Assembly (NCBI GenBank): GCA_900466575.1
Contig: UBMP01000005.1
Location: forward strand, 26,445 to 90,444
Origin: Hyphomicrobiales bacterium
GTDB taxonomy: Bacteria > Pseudomonadota > Alphaproteobacteria > Rhizobiales > Rhizobiaceae
Length of the DNA: 64,000 bases
Reading direction: 5' to 3'
Both the position numbers and the translations under genes were made by a program. Below the pieces are notes generated by a model, which was given only the letters and a program-made list of their open reading frames with translations, did no database searches and was not told where the DNA came from. Below, one piece after another: positions 51,637 to 60,348 of this stretch; the stretch's first letter is position 1; each line of letters starts with the position of its first letter.

Positions 51637-52407
51637 TCAGGCCAGCGGTATTCCAGCAATTTGACTGATCGGTTCGGCAAGCCCCGGAACGGAGGCCAGA
51701 ACCGGTCCGCCGCGCAAAATCTTTTCGCTGCCTTCGAAGGAGCAGACCCGCCCGCCCGCCTCTTCCACCATCAACAGTCCGGCCATGCAATCCCAGGCGT
51801 TCATGTGTCGCTCAGCATAGGCCTCGTTCCGGCCATCGGCCACATAAGCGAGACCGAGCGCACCGGACCCGGCACGGCGAACGTTCAGACCGAGGTCGAG
51901 CAATCCGCTCATCGTCTCCAGATAGTCCCGCTTTTCGATCCGGGATGACCAGCCGAATTCGATCGTAGCCGCCTGTGGAGACTCGACTCCGGAGACGCGG
52001 ATGGCTTTGCCATTTAGGCTCGCACCCTGCCCGCGGCGGGCAAAGTGCAACTCCTTGAGGACCGGATTGTATATCGCGCCGAATTCCGCCCGTCCGTTTT
52101 CGACATAGGCAATTGCGACGCAGAAATGCGGAATGTTGCGGGCGAAATTGGCCGTGCCGTCGATCGGATCGACAACCCAGAGCCTCGGAGCGTCCACACC
52201 TCCGCCCTCCTCGCCGAAAAATCCGTCCTCGGGATAGGCATGAGCGACCGCTTCGCGCAGGAATTTTTCGCAACGACCATCGAATTCAGTCAGGTAGTCC
52301 TGAGGACCCTTCATCTGAATATCTCGGGCCTGGCCAAATCCTTCCATGATCAGTTCGCCAGCGCGAACGATGACATGCGTACAGAATTCCACCTTCGCGC
52401 TGAGCAT
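51637..52407 (-). CDS. Inositol-monophosphatase-family phosphatase
   Basis: 256 aa from ATG 52407. The Mg-dependent phosphatase motifs are complete: GEEGGG (metal-binding Glu), WVVDPIDGTANF (DPIDGT box) and NAWDCMAGLLMVEEAGG (C-terminal WD motif). It removes phosphate from inositol-1-P, histidinol-P or similar monoesters. First gene of the LacI-controlled operon, with the operator 31 bases before its start; it presumably acts on what the transporter brings in. Confidence 0.9.
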   Translation of the reverse strand: MLSAKVEFCTHVIVRAGELIMEGFGQARDIQMKGPQDYLTEFDGRCEKFLREAVAHAYPEDGFFGEEGGGVDAPRLWVVDPIDGTANFARNIPHFCVAIAYVENGRAEFGAIYNPVLKELHFARRGQGASLNGKAIRVSGVESPQAATIEFGWSSRIEKRDYLETMSGLLDLGLNVRRAGSGALGLAYVADGRNEAYAERHMNAWDCMAGLLMVEEAGGRVCSFEGSEKILRGGPVLASVPGLAEPISQIAGIPLA

Positions 52408-52438
52408 GAGCCTGATCCGTTCCTTGGTTCGCAGAACT

Positions 52439-52454
52439 TTGCACAGCCGTGCAA
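52439..52454. promoter_or_regulatory. LacI-type operator TTGCACAGCCGTGCAA (copy 2)
   Basis: Identical to the 51555 copy, in the promoter region of the phosphatase gene. Confidence 0.7.
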
Positions 52455-52578
52455 TTTTGTAAATGCCCGTAACCGCAGCTATTACCGCCCGGAAGCGGTA
52501 AAGCCAGCGATGTACGTCGCTTAGGCGGATATGTATTGATGTGGTCAACCATGTGGATGGCAGCCGGCCATCCAACCG

Positions 52579-53562
52579 TCACGCGGCATTCGTAACGCCC
52601 GGGTCGGAGTCCATTCGCAGGCCGCCCTTGCCTTCTGCCTTAGCCTTGTACAGAGCCTTGTCGGCACGCGAGAAGACGTCTTTCGGCTCGGCATTCCGAT
52701 CGATCATCGCTGCGCCGACAGACGCGGTCAGCTTGAGCTTCTCCGAACCCCGGCCCCACCAGTATTCAAGAGCCTCAACCACACGGTCCCCGATCTCCTG
52801 CATGCTTTTCAGACAGTCGCACGGGTGAAGAACCGCAAACTCATCTCCCCCCAGGCGGGCGATCAGTCTGGCATCCGGCAAGGCCTTCAGGAGTTTTTGG
52901 CCGGCCATTGCCAGGCAATCGTCACCGGCCTGATGCCCCAGCCTGTCGTTCACCGCCTTGAATCCATCGAGATCGATCAGCAGAAGGCTGTGCGGCGCGC
53001 ACCCGTTCGCCTGGCAGATATCGTCGAACTCCGTCTCGAACCTGGCGCGCGAGGCGAGCTTGGTGAGCGAATCCACTTCAGCGATCGTTCGAATGTGCTC
53101 GAACATCGTCTTTTCCGCGGTGATATCCTGTTTCATGCCGAACAGGCGCGTCGGGACACCATCCACCCGATCAATGATCGCGGTTATCCGAATCCATCGC
53201 GGATGGCCCTTCGCTGTAACAATTTCCGCGTCGAGCGCGAATCCGTCTCCATCCTTGATGGCCGCAGACCGCAGCTTGCCAAGCGCCTCCCGCGACGCCG
53301 GCGTATAGAATTCAACGATGTCCTGACGTCGCAACTGGGACTGCGGATCGAGATCGAAAAGTTCGAAGACAGTGTCGGTCCAGGTCAGCTTCTCATCAGG
53401 GAGCGTACAGACCCAGATGCCCACTCTTGAGGCCTTGAAGGTTCGATCAAACAGATCCTGAATACGTTCGAACTGCTCCAGTGTCGAGGAACTGCCGACC
53501 GTGATCTCCGCTGTCGTACCCCGCGCAATGAGTTCAGAATACATTTCCGGCCTCGCTGACAT
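52579..53562 (-). CDS. PAS-GGDEF diguanylate cyclase
   Basis: 327 aa from ATG 53562 (GGAG seven bases upstream). A PAS/PAC sensor (about 35-155, with SRVGIWVCTLPDEKLTWTDTVFELF and LFGMKQDITAEK) joins a GGDEF domain (about 160-320) with an intact active site ARLGGDEFAVL. The RxxD inhibitory site is absent: the position corresponding to it reads PDAR. No signal peptide or membrane helix, so it is cytosolic. It makes cyclic di-GMP; the PAS ligand is unknown. Monocistronic. Confidence 0.9.
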   Translation of the reverse strand: MSARPEMYSELIARGTTAEITVGSSSTLEQFERIQDLFDRTFKASRVGIWVCTLPDEKLTWTDTVFELFDLDPQSQLRRQDIVEFYTPASREALGKLRSAAIKDGDGFALDAEIVTAKGHPRWIRITAIIDRVDGVPTRLFGMKQDITAEKTMFEHIRTIAEVDSLTKLASRARFETEFDDICQANGCAPHSLLLIDLDGFKAVNDRLGHQAGDDCLAMAGQKLLKALPDARLIARLGGDEFAVLHPCDCLKSMQEIGDRVVEALEYWWGRGSEKLKLTASVGAAMIDRNAEPKDVFSRADKALYKAKAEGKGGLRMDSDPGVTNAA

Positions 53563-53710
53563 GCCCGCGCTCCAATCATCGACGCGCTTTAACCTGCAGT
53601 ATGACGGGTGATCGTTAGCTTAAGGTTTCCGCCCCTCGCATTTTCATTTCCGGATCTGCCTTTCAGGACCTGCTCAAACCAAAGCTGAGACACGCAGAAA
53701 GCCGGCGCAC

Positions 53711-54643
53711 TCAAACGATCTGCTCCCATATGCGGCGCGCCACTTCGAACACATGGGAGACCACGGGATCGTTCATGCGGGCGCGCAACGATATGAAACT
53801 TAGCGAAGTCTCGACCTTCACGGAATTGGCAATAACCAACCCGCTGGACTGCTGTTCGTGCAGCGCGATCGATTCGCGGCAAAGGCTCAAGCCTATCCCT
53901 GTACGCACCATGGCGAGCATGGACATTTCCTGATCGATCAGCGCAACAACATTCTGCCGCACGCCCAGTTCTCCGAAAATACGGCCCAGCAGGCGATTGT
54001 GGACCGAAGCTGGCGGTGTGCCGATCCAGGGCAGCGCCGCCAACTCCGCCCATCCCTTGTCGCGCACATAGGGGCCAAGTGCCGCCGGCGCCACGACGCG
54101 ATAGGTCAGCGGCGCGAGTTCCAACCCATGAAACAGGCTCTCCTCCGCACCCGGCCCGAGGCCGGCCAGCGGATCGAAATCGCGGATATCCCCGAGAAAG
54201 AAGCCGACATCCAGTTCGTTGCGCTTCAGCCCCTCCGGCACCTGCCCGCTGATGCCGTGGCGCAGCTCCGTCTCGATACTCGGCGCGCTTTCGACCAGCG
54301 CCTTCAAAAAGGCGCCCAGCCGCGTGAATTCCGGGTCGATGATCGTGCCGATGCGAAGCGAGCCGCGAATTTGCGTCGCCAGACTACGCGCCGTCTGGCC
54401 GAAATCCACCAGCGAGGCGAAGATGAGCTCTGCCTTGGCCGCCAGCAGCGCACCGTCATGCGTGAGTTCCAGCCCCCGTGCGGTGCGGCGGAAAAGCTCG
54501 ATGCCGGTCTCGGCCGTCAGACGCTTCAGCTGCAAGCTGAGTGCCGGCTGCGTCAGATGCAATTGCTCCGCCGCGCGGGTCACGTTGCCCTCGCGCGCGA
54601 CCGCCACAAAGGCGCGCAATGTCTTCAGATCGAACTCTGCCAT
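53711..54643 (-). CDS. LysR-family transcriptional regulator
   Basis: 310 aa. N-terminal helix-turn-helix (LKTLRAFVAVAREGNVTRAA...LTQPALSLQLKRLTAETG) and a LysR effector domain from about 90. Divergent from the GMC oxidoreductase gene, so it probably regulates the oxidoreductase and the Liv-type transporter downstream of it. Confidence 0.88.
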   Translation of the reverse strand: MAEFDLKTLRAFVAVAREGNVTRAAEQLHLTQPALSLQLKRLTAETGIELFRRTARGLELTHDGALLAAKAELIFASLVDFGQTARSLATQIRGSLRIGTIIDPEFTRLGAFLKALVESAPSIETELRHGISGQVPEGLKRNELDVGFFLGDIRDFDPLAGLGPGAEESLFHGLELAPLTYRVVAPAALGPYVRDKGWAELAALPWIGTPPASVHNRLLGRIFGELGVRQNVVALIDQEMSMLAMVRTGIGLSLCRESIALHEQQSSGLVIANSVKVETSLSFISLRARMNDPVVSHVFEVARRIWEQIV

Positions 54644-54648
54644 ATTAA

Positions 54649-54675
54649 AAATTCTTATAATGCCGCTTCGAATTT
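54649..54675. promoter_or_regulatory. Candidate LysR binding site
   Basis: Inverted repeat AAATTC - N15 - GAATTT in the gap between the divergent LysR and GMC genes, 6 bases upstream of the LysR start. The TTC-N15-GAA geometry is typical of LysR recognition sites. Confidence 0.4.
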
Positions 54676-54817
54676 GTCATTGGATTTCTCGTTTGCTTCC
54701 CGTTTAGCCTTTCGAGCAGGCGGGAGGACGCCCAGCATGCTGATTCAGCTTTTTCAGGCCCTTGGGCGGCAGCGCGAGGTCGGCGGTGAGCGTTCACAGC
54801 AATGGGAGACGTGAGTA

Positions 54818-56533
54818 TTGGTTGCGAAAGCATTCGATTACATTATTATCGGAGGAGGGTCGGCAGGCTGCCTGCTCGCCAATCGTCTGAGCCGTGACCC
54901 TGCGTTGCGGGTGCTGCTTCTTGAAGCCGGTCGCAAGGATGATTATCACTGGATTCACATCCCCGTCGGCTATCTTTACTGCATCGGCAATCCGCGCACC
55001 GACTGGCTTTACAAGACAGAAGCTGAAGCCGGCCTCAATGGCCGCAGCCTCATCTATCCGCGCGGCAAGACGCTCGGCGGCTGCTCCTCCATCAACGGCA
55101 TGATCTACATGCGCGGTCAGGCGCGCGATTACGATCACTGGGCCACGCTCACCGGCGACGCCTCATGGTCATGGCAGGACGTGCTTCCGCATTTCAAGGC
55201 GCATGAGGATCATTATCGCCTCGACGGCGGCCGCGATCCCGCAACCGGCGGCAACAGCCGCTTTTCCGATCTTCACGGCCACGGCGGCGAATGGCGTGTG
55301 GAAAAGCAGCGCCTGCGTTGGGACCTGCTCGATGCGTTTGCGGACGCCGCCGTTCAGGCCGGCATCCCGAAGACGGATGATTTCAACTCCGGCGACAATG
55401 AGGGCGTCGGCTATTTCGATGTCAACCAGCGCGCCGGCTGGCGCTGGAATACGTCGAAAGCCTTTCTCCGACCTGCCATGGCGCGCCCGAATCTGACGGT
55501 TTGGACGCAGGCGCAAGTCGAGCGCCTCCTGTTCGAGACCGACGACGATGGCGGGTTGCGCTGCGTTGGCGCGCGGCTCGACCGCGCCGGCGAAACGGTC
55601 GAGGTGCGTGCGAGCGCTGAAGTCATCCTGTCGGCGGGGGCCATTGGCTCGCCGCAGATCATGCAATTGAGCGGGCTCGGCGAGGCGTCCTTCCTGCAGG
55701 GGCTGGGTATCCAGCCCGTGGCGGACCTTCCGGGCGTCGGCGGCAATCTTCAGGACCATCTCCAGATCCGCACCGTCTTCAAGGTGACGGGCGCCAAGAC
55801 GCTGAACGCGCTGACTGCCAGCCTCTTCGGCAAGATGACGATCGGCATGGAATATGCGCTGAAGCGCAGCGGCCCGATGAGCATGTCGCCCTCGCAGCTT
55901 GGCGCCTTCACCCGCTCCGACGAAAGCCAGCCCCACGCCAATCTCGAATATCACGTCCAGCCGCTCAGCCTCGACGCCTTTGGCCAGCCACTCCATCGGG
56001 AACCGGCTTTCACGGTCAGCGTCTGCAATCTCAATCCGACCAGCCGCGGCACAGTGCGCATCCGCTCGAAAAGCGCGAAGGATGCACCGGCGATCGCGCC
56101 CAATTATCTGACGACGCCGGAGGATCGGCGCATCGCCGCCGACAGCATCCGTCAGGCACGCCATATCGTGGCGCAGCCGGCGCTCGCCCGCTACGCGCCC
56201 ATGGAGTGGAAGCCGGGCGTTGAGTTTCAAAGCGACGAGGATCTGGCGAAACTCGCAGGCGATATCGCCAGCACGATCTTCCACCCCGTCGGCACAACGA
56301 AGATGGGTCGCGAGGACGATCCGCTCGCGGTGGTCGACAGTCGCCTGCGCGTCTATGGCGTGCGGGGCTTGCGCGTCGTCGATGCGGGCGTCATGCCGAC
56401 CATTACCAGTGGCAATACGAATTCCCCGACGTTGATGATCGCAGAGAAAGCCGCTAGCCTGATTCTGGAGGAGAAGACGCGGAAGGAAAAACAGCTGGAG
56501 GCCGACTGGCCACGGGCGCAGAGATCCCGCTGA
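54818..56533 (+). CDS. GMC-family FAD-dependent alcohol oxidoreductase (choline dehydrogenase-like)
   Basis: 571 aa from a TTG at 54818 (GGGAG nine bases upstream); there is an in-frame stop at 54812, so no earlier start exists. FAD-binding motif IIIGGGSAGCLLANRL, GMC signature GGCSSINGMIYMRGQARDYDHWA, and the C-terminal catalytic region HPVGTTKMG...TSGNTNSPTLMIAEK. It oxidises an alcohol to an aldehyde; the substrate is unknown. Choline is unlikely to be certain, since no betaine-aldehyde dehydrogenase is nearby. First gene of the rightward Liv-transporter operon. Confidence 0.88.
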   Translation: MVAKAFDYIIIGGGSAGCLLANRLSRDPALRVLLLEAGRKDDYHWIHIPVGYLYCIGNPRTDWLYKTEAEAGLNGRSLIYPRGKTLGGCSSINGMIYMRGQARDYDHWATLTGDASWSWQDVLPHFKAHEDHYRLDGGRDPATGGNSRFSDLHGHGGEWRVEKQRLRWDLLDAFADAAVQAGIPKTDDFNSGDNEGVGYFDVNQRAGWRWNTSKAFLRPAMARPNLTVWTQAQVERLLFETDDDGGLRCVGARLDRAGETVEVRASAEVILSAGAIGSPQIMQLSGLGEASFLQGLGIQPVADLPGVGGNLQDHLQIRTVFKVTGAKTLNALTASLFGKMTIGMEYALKRSGPMSMSPSQLGAFTRSDESQPHANLEYHVQPLSLDAFGQPLHREPAFTVSVCNLNPTSRGTVRIRSKSAKDAPAIAPNYLTTPEDRRIAADSIRQARHIVAQPALARYAPMEWKPGVEFQSDEDLAKLAGDIASTIFHPVGTTKMGREDDPLAVVDSRLRVYGVRGLRVVDAGVMPTITSGNTNSPTLMIAEKAASLILEEKTRKEKQLEADWPRAQRSR

Positions 56534-56672
56534 GCGGGTGCATGGAGGAGACCGGGATCAAGCCCGCAGACAGCCGGAAAGGCGCAGCGGTGAAGGGTCC
56601 GGGTTCTTGAAGACAGACTATCTGTCAATCGCGCGGGATAAGCTTAGGCCCGCAACTCAAGGAGGAAGAGTG

Positions 56673-57884
56673 ATGAAAGCATTTTTGTACGGAACGGTCA
56701 GCGCAGCGGCGGTCGCCCTTGCGGCGACTTCTGCCTTTGCCGATGGCATTTCCAATGACGTGGTCAAGATCGGCGTTCTCGGCGACATGTCGGGCGTTTA
56801 TTCCACGGGCTTCAGCGGCGACGGCGCTGTTGCAGCGGTGAAGATGGCAGTCGAAGATTTCGGCGGCACGGTTCTCGGCAAGAAGATCGAAGTGATCTCG
56901 GCGGACCACCAGAACAAGGCGGACGTCGCCTCCGCCACCGCCCGGCAGTGGATCGACCAGGATCATGTCGACATGATCACCGACCTGACCAACTCCGCCG
57001 TCGGCCTGGCCGTGCAGCAGCTTGCGTCTGAAAAGAAGGTCATCACCATGAATACGGGCTCGGCCAGCGCCGACCTCACCGGCAAGGCCTGCACGAAATA
57101 CGGCATTCATTACGGCTACGACACCAATGCGCTCTCGACCGGCACGGCGACGGCCGTGGTGAAGAATGGCGGCGACAGCTGGTATTTCATCACCGCCGAC
57201 TATGCCTTCGGTCACGCACTGCAGAAGAGCACGACCGCCGTCGTCGAGAAGATGGGGGGCAAGGTGCTCGGCAGTTCCGACGTGCCGCTCGCCTCGACCG
57301 ACTTTTCCTCCTATCTGCTGCAGGCGCAGTCCTCGGGCGCCAAGGTCGTCGGCCTTGCCAATGCCGGCCAGGACACGGTGAATTCCATCAAGCAGGCGCA
57401 TGAATTCGGCCTCACTTCGGCCGGCCAGCAGATGGCCGGCATGCTCGTTCTCATCTCCGACGTCAAGGCACTCGGCACTGATGTCGCCAAGGGTCTGAGC
57501 TTCACGGTCGGCTGGTACTGGAACATGGACGATGCCTCCCGCGCCTGGAAGGAAAAGTACATGAAGTACTCCAACGGCGCCGCGCCCACCTTCGTCCATG
57601 CCGCCGACTATTCGCTGACCATGGCCTATCTCAAGGCCGTGAAGGCCGCCGGCACCGACGATCCGGATGCCGTGCGTGCCGAGCTGGGCAAGATGAAGAT
57701 CGACGACTTCTTCGCCAAGGGCGGGCAGATCCGCCCCGATGGTCTGCTGGAGCATGACATGTATCTCGTGCAGGTGCAGGACGCGACGAAGGATCCGTGG
57801 GATGTCGTGAAGGTCGTCCAGACCATCCCCGGCAGCCAGGCCTACGCTTCGCTGAAGGACGGCGGCTGCCCGCTGGTGAAATAA
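56673..57884 (+). CDS. Branched-chain-amino-acid-type ABC substrate-binding protein
   Basis: 403 aa from ATG 56673 (AGGAGGAAG upstream). Sec signal peptide ending SAFA-DGISN; type I LivK-like fold (VKIGVLGDMSGVYSTGFSGDGAVAAVKMAVEDFGG; ITADYAFGHALQKS). Heads a complete ABC importer. The ligand is unknown; the neighbouring GMC oxidoreductase and dehydrogenases suggest a hydroxylated organic compound. Confidence 0.88.
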   Translation: MKAFLYGTVSAAAVALAATSAFADGISNDVVKIGVLGDMSGVYSTGFSGDGAVAAVKMAVEDFGGTVLGKKIEVISADHQNKADVASATARQWIDQDHVDMITDLTNSAVGLAVQQLASEKKVITMNTGSASADLTGKACTKYGIHYGYDTNALSTGTATAVVKNGGDSWYFITADYAFGHALQKSTTAVVEKMGGKVLGSSDVPLASTDFSSYLLQAQSSGAKVVGLANAGQDTVNSIKQAHEFGLTSAGQQMAGMLVLISDVKALGTDVAKGLSFTVGWYWNMDDASRAWKEKYMKYSNGAAPTFVHAADYSLTMAYLKAVKAAGTDDPDAVRAELGKMKIDDFFAKGGQIRPDGLLEHDMYLVQVQDATKDPWDVVKVVQTIPGSQAYASLKDGGCPLVK

Positions 57885-57891
57885 GCGCTCT

Positions 57892-57921
57892 GCGGGGCGG
57901 GTGGTGCGCCACCCGTCCCGC
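57892..57921 (+). terminator. Intercistronic hairpin after binding-protein gene
   Basis: GCGGGGCGGGTGG and CCACCCGTCCCGC pair over 13 bp with one G-T, loop TGCG. No U-tract. Likely mRNA stabiliser between the binding protein and the ATPase genes. Confidence 0.6.
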
Positions 57922-57965
57922 GATCCCTTGCCAACGACTTCCCAACGTCTTGCCGAAGGACACCC

Positions 57966-58727
57966 ATGAGCGATTTCATCCTCGAAGCGACTGACCTCAG
58001 CCGCAGCTTCGGCGGCTTCATGGCGGTCAGAAACGTCAATCTGAAGATTGCGCGCGGTTCCATCCATGCGCTGATCGGCCCGAACGGTGCCGGCAAGACG
58101 ACCATGTTCAATCTTCTGACCAAATTCATCACGCCAAGCTCCGGCACGATCACCTTCAACGGGCGCAACATCACGCATCTGAAGCCGGAGGAGATCGCCA
58201 ATCTGGGCATCGTCCGCTCGTTCCAAATTTCCGCCGTCTTCCCGCATCTCACGGCGCTGGAAAACGTCCGCATCGCGCTGCAGAAGCGGCTCGATGTCAG
58301 CTATCAGTTCTGGCGCTCGCGCAAGATCCTCTCGACGCTCGACGATGAAGCGCTGGAGCGGCTCGATCAGGTCGGGCTGAAGCGTTTTGCCCATGTTCCT
58401 GCGGTAGAGCTGCCCTATGGTCGCAAGCGGGCGCTCGAAATCGCCACGACCCTCGGGCTCGAACCCGAACTCATGCTGCTGGATGAGCCGACGCAGGGCA
58501 TGGGCTCGGAAGATGTCGGCCAGGTCGCCGATCTTATCAAGCGCGTGTCGGTGGGGCGCACCATCATCATGGTCGAGCACAATCTCGGCGTCGTCTCCAA
58601 ACTCGCCGATGCGATCACCGTGCTGAGCCGTGGCGAGGTTCTAGCCGAAGGTACCTATGAACAGGTGTCGAAGAACCCGGCCGTCATGGAAGCCTATATG
58701 GGCATCAAGGCTGAGGAGGTCGCATGA
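57966..58727 (+). CDS. LivG-type ABC ATPase
   Basis: 253 aa. Walker A GPNGAGKTTM, divergent signature ELPYGRKRALEIATTLGL and Walker B LMLLDEPTQG. Its stop overlaps the next start by four bases (ATGA). Partner of the ATPase at 58724. Confidence 0.9.
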   Translation: MSDFILEATDLSRSFGGFMAVRNVNLKIARGSIHALIGPNGAGKTTMFNLLTKFITPSSGTITFNGRNITHLKPEEIANLGIVRSFQISAVFPHLTALENVRIALQKRLDVSYQFWRSRKILSTLDDEALERLDQVGLKRFAHVPAVELPYGRKRALEIATTLGLEPELMLLDEPTQGMGSEDVGQVADLIKRVSVGRTIIMVEHNLGVVSKLADAITVLSRGEVLAEGTYEQVSKNPAVMEAYMGIKAEEVA

Positions 58728-59434
58728 TGGCCGCGCCGCTTCTGAAAACATCAGGGCTCAATGCCTGGTACGGCGAATCCCATGTGCTCCATGGCGTCGA
58801 CATCGAGATTGCAGAAGGCGAGCTGATCACCCTTCTCGGCCGCAATGGCGCAGGCCGCACCACGACGCTGCGCGCCATCATGGGCATGGTTTCCCGCCGC
58901 ACCGGCTCCGTGACGATCCGCGGGCGTGAATTCATTGATGTTGCCGATCACCGCATCGCGCCGCTGGGCGGCATTGGCTATTGCCCGGAAGAGCGCGGCA
59001 TTTTCGCCAGCCTCAATGTCGAAGAAAATCTCATGCTGCCGCCCAGCGTCGGCAAGGACGGCATGAGCCTCGACGAAATCTACGTGATGTTTCCCAACCT
59101 CAAAGAGGTGCGCAAGCGCATGGGCACGCGGCTTTCCGGCGGCGAGCAGCAGATGCTGGCCATTGCCCGCATTCTGCGCACCGGCGCCAAGCTCCTGCTG
59201 CTCGACGAAATCACCGAGGGGCTTGCACCCGTCATCGTCAAGGCGTTGGGCGAAGCGATCGTGCGGCTCAAAGCACAGGGCTATACGATCGTGCTGGTCG
59301 AACAGAATTTCCGTTTCGCGGCCCCTCTGGCCGACCGCCACTATGTTATAGAGCACGGCCGGGTGATCGACCGCATCGAGGGTGGCGATGTCGCCGCCAG
59401 CATGGACCGGCTCAACCATTACCTGAGTGTGTAG
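58724..59434 (+). CDS. LivF-type ABC ATPase with Arg in place of the Walker A Lys
   Basis: 236 aa. The signature LSGGEQQMLAIARIL and Walker B LLLLDEITEGLAP are intact, but Walker A reads GRNGAGRTT (39-47) with Arg45 where the ATP-binding lysine is expected; the codon is CGC, so this is not a single-base slip from AAA/AAG. Either arginine is tolerated in this subfamily or this half-site hydrolyses poorly and the LivG partner does the work. Confidence 0.88.
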   Translation: MMAAPLLKTSGLNAWYGESHVLHGVDIEIAEGELITLLGRNGAGRTTTLRAIMGMVSRRTGSVTIRGREFIDVADHRIAPLGGIGYCPEERGIFASLNVEENLMLPPSVGKDGMSLDEIYVMFPNLKEVRKRMGTRLSGGEQQMLAIARILRTGAKLLLLDEITEGLAPVIVKALGEAIVRLKAQGYTIVLVEQNFRFAAPLADRHYVIEHGRVIDRIEGGDVAASMDRLNHYLSV

Positions 59435-59446
59435 AAAGGCAAAACA

Positions 59447-60343
59447 ATGCTGAAGCTTCTGCTCGCCCAGGGCATGCTGGGCCTCAACAACGGCGTCTTC
59501 TACGCCATGATGAGCCTCGGCCTCGCTGTCATTTTCGGGCTGCTCAATGTCGTCAATTTCGCCCATGGCGCGCTCTACATGCTCGGCGCCTTCGTCGCCC
59601 TGATCCTCTATTCCTATGTCGGCCTCTGGTTCGGGGTGAGCGGCTTTCACATCGGCTTCTGGCCGGCGCTGATCCTCACGCCCATCATCGTCGGCGGCTT
59701 CGGGATCCTGATCGAGCGCTTCCTGTTGCGCTGGCTCTACAAGTTCGATCCGATCTATTCGCTGCTTCTGACTTTCGGCGTCACGCTCGTGCTGCAGGGC
59801 CTGTTCGTCAACATCTTCAGCGCCTCCGGCACGCCCTATCCCGGCATGCCCGACGCGCTGAAGGGCGTGGTCAATCTCGGCTTCATGATGTTTCCGAAAT
59901 TCCGCCTCTTTGCGATCGTCTTTTCGCTGCTCGTCTGTGCCGTCGTCTGGTACGTGATCGAGCGGACGAAGGTCGGAGCGCTGCTCCGCGCCGGCACGGA
60001 AAACCCGGAACTGGTGAAAGCCTTCGGCGTCAACGTGCCGCTGATGGTGACGCTCACCTTCGGTTTCGGCACCGGGCTGGCCGGCCTTGCCGGCGTGCTT
60101 GCTGCGCCAATCTATTCGGTGAGCCCGCTGATGGGCGCCGATCTCATCATCATCATCTTTGCGGTGGTCGTCATCGGTGGCATGGGGTCGATCATGGGCG
60201 CGGTCGTCTCCGGCATCGCGCTCGGCCTCATCGAGGGCGTGACGAAGGTCTTCTACGCGCCGGCCGCCAACACGGTGATTTTCTTCCTGATGGTCATCGT
60301 GCTGCTCGTGCGGCCGTCCGGCCTCTTCGGGCGTGAGGGATAA
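59447..60343 (+). CDS. LivH-type ABC permease
   Basis: 298 aa, eight to nine membrane segments, with NNGVFYAMMSLGLAVIFGLLNVVNFAHGALYM at the start and VIGGMGSIMGAVVSGIALGLIEG near the end. Twelve bases after the LivF-type ATPase. Confidence 0.9.
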   Translation: MLKLLLAQGMLGLNNGVFYAMMSLGLAVIFGLLNVVNFAHGALYMLGAFVALILYSYVGLWFGVSGFHIGFWPALILTPIIVGGFGILIERFLLRWLYKFDPIYSLLLTFGVTLVLQGLFVNIFSASGTPYPGMPDALKGVVNLGFMMFPKFRLFAIVFSLLVCAVVWYVIERTKVGALLRAGTENPELVKAFGVNVPLMVTLTFGFGTGLAGLAGVLAAPIYSVSPLMGADLIIIIFAVVVIGGMGSIMGAVVSGIALGLIEGVTKVFYAPAANTVIFFLMVIVLLVRPSGLFGREG

Positions 60344-60348
60344 GCGAC

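Noticed and set aside
52408..52575. N-terminal extension of the inositol-monophosphatase-family gene to 52575
   Set aside because: It would run across the LacI operator at 52439-52454 and encode sequence unlike the family; ATG 52407 gives the usual length.
56625..58580. Long antisense open frame opposite the Liv binding protein and LivG gene
   Set aside because: Shadow of two clearly coding genes; no ribosome site or domain.
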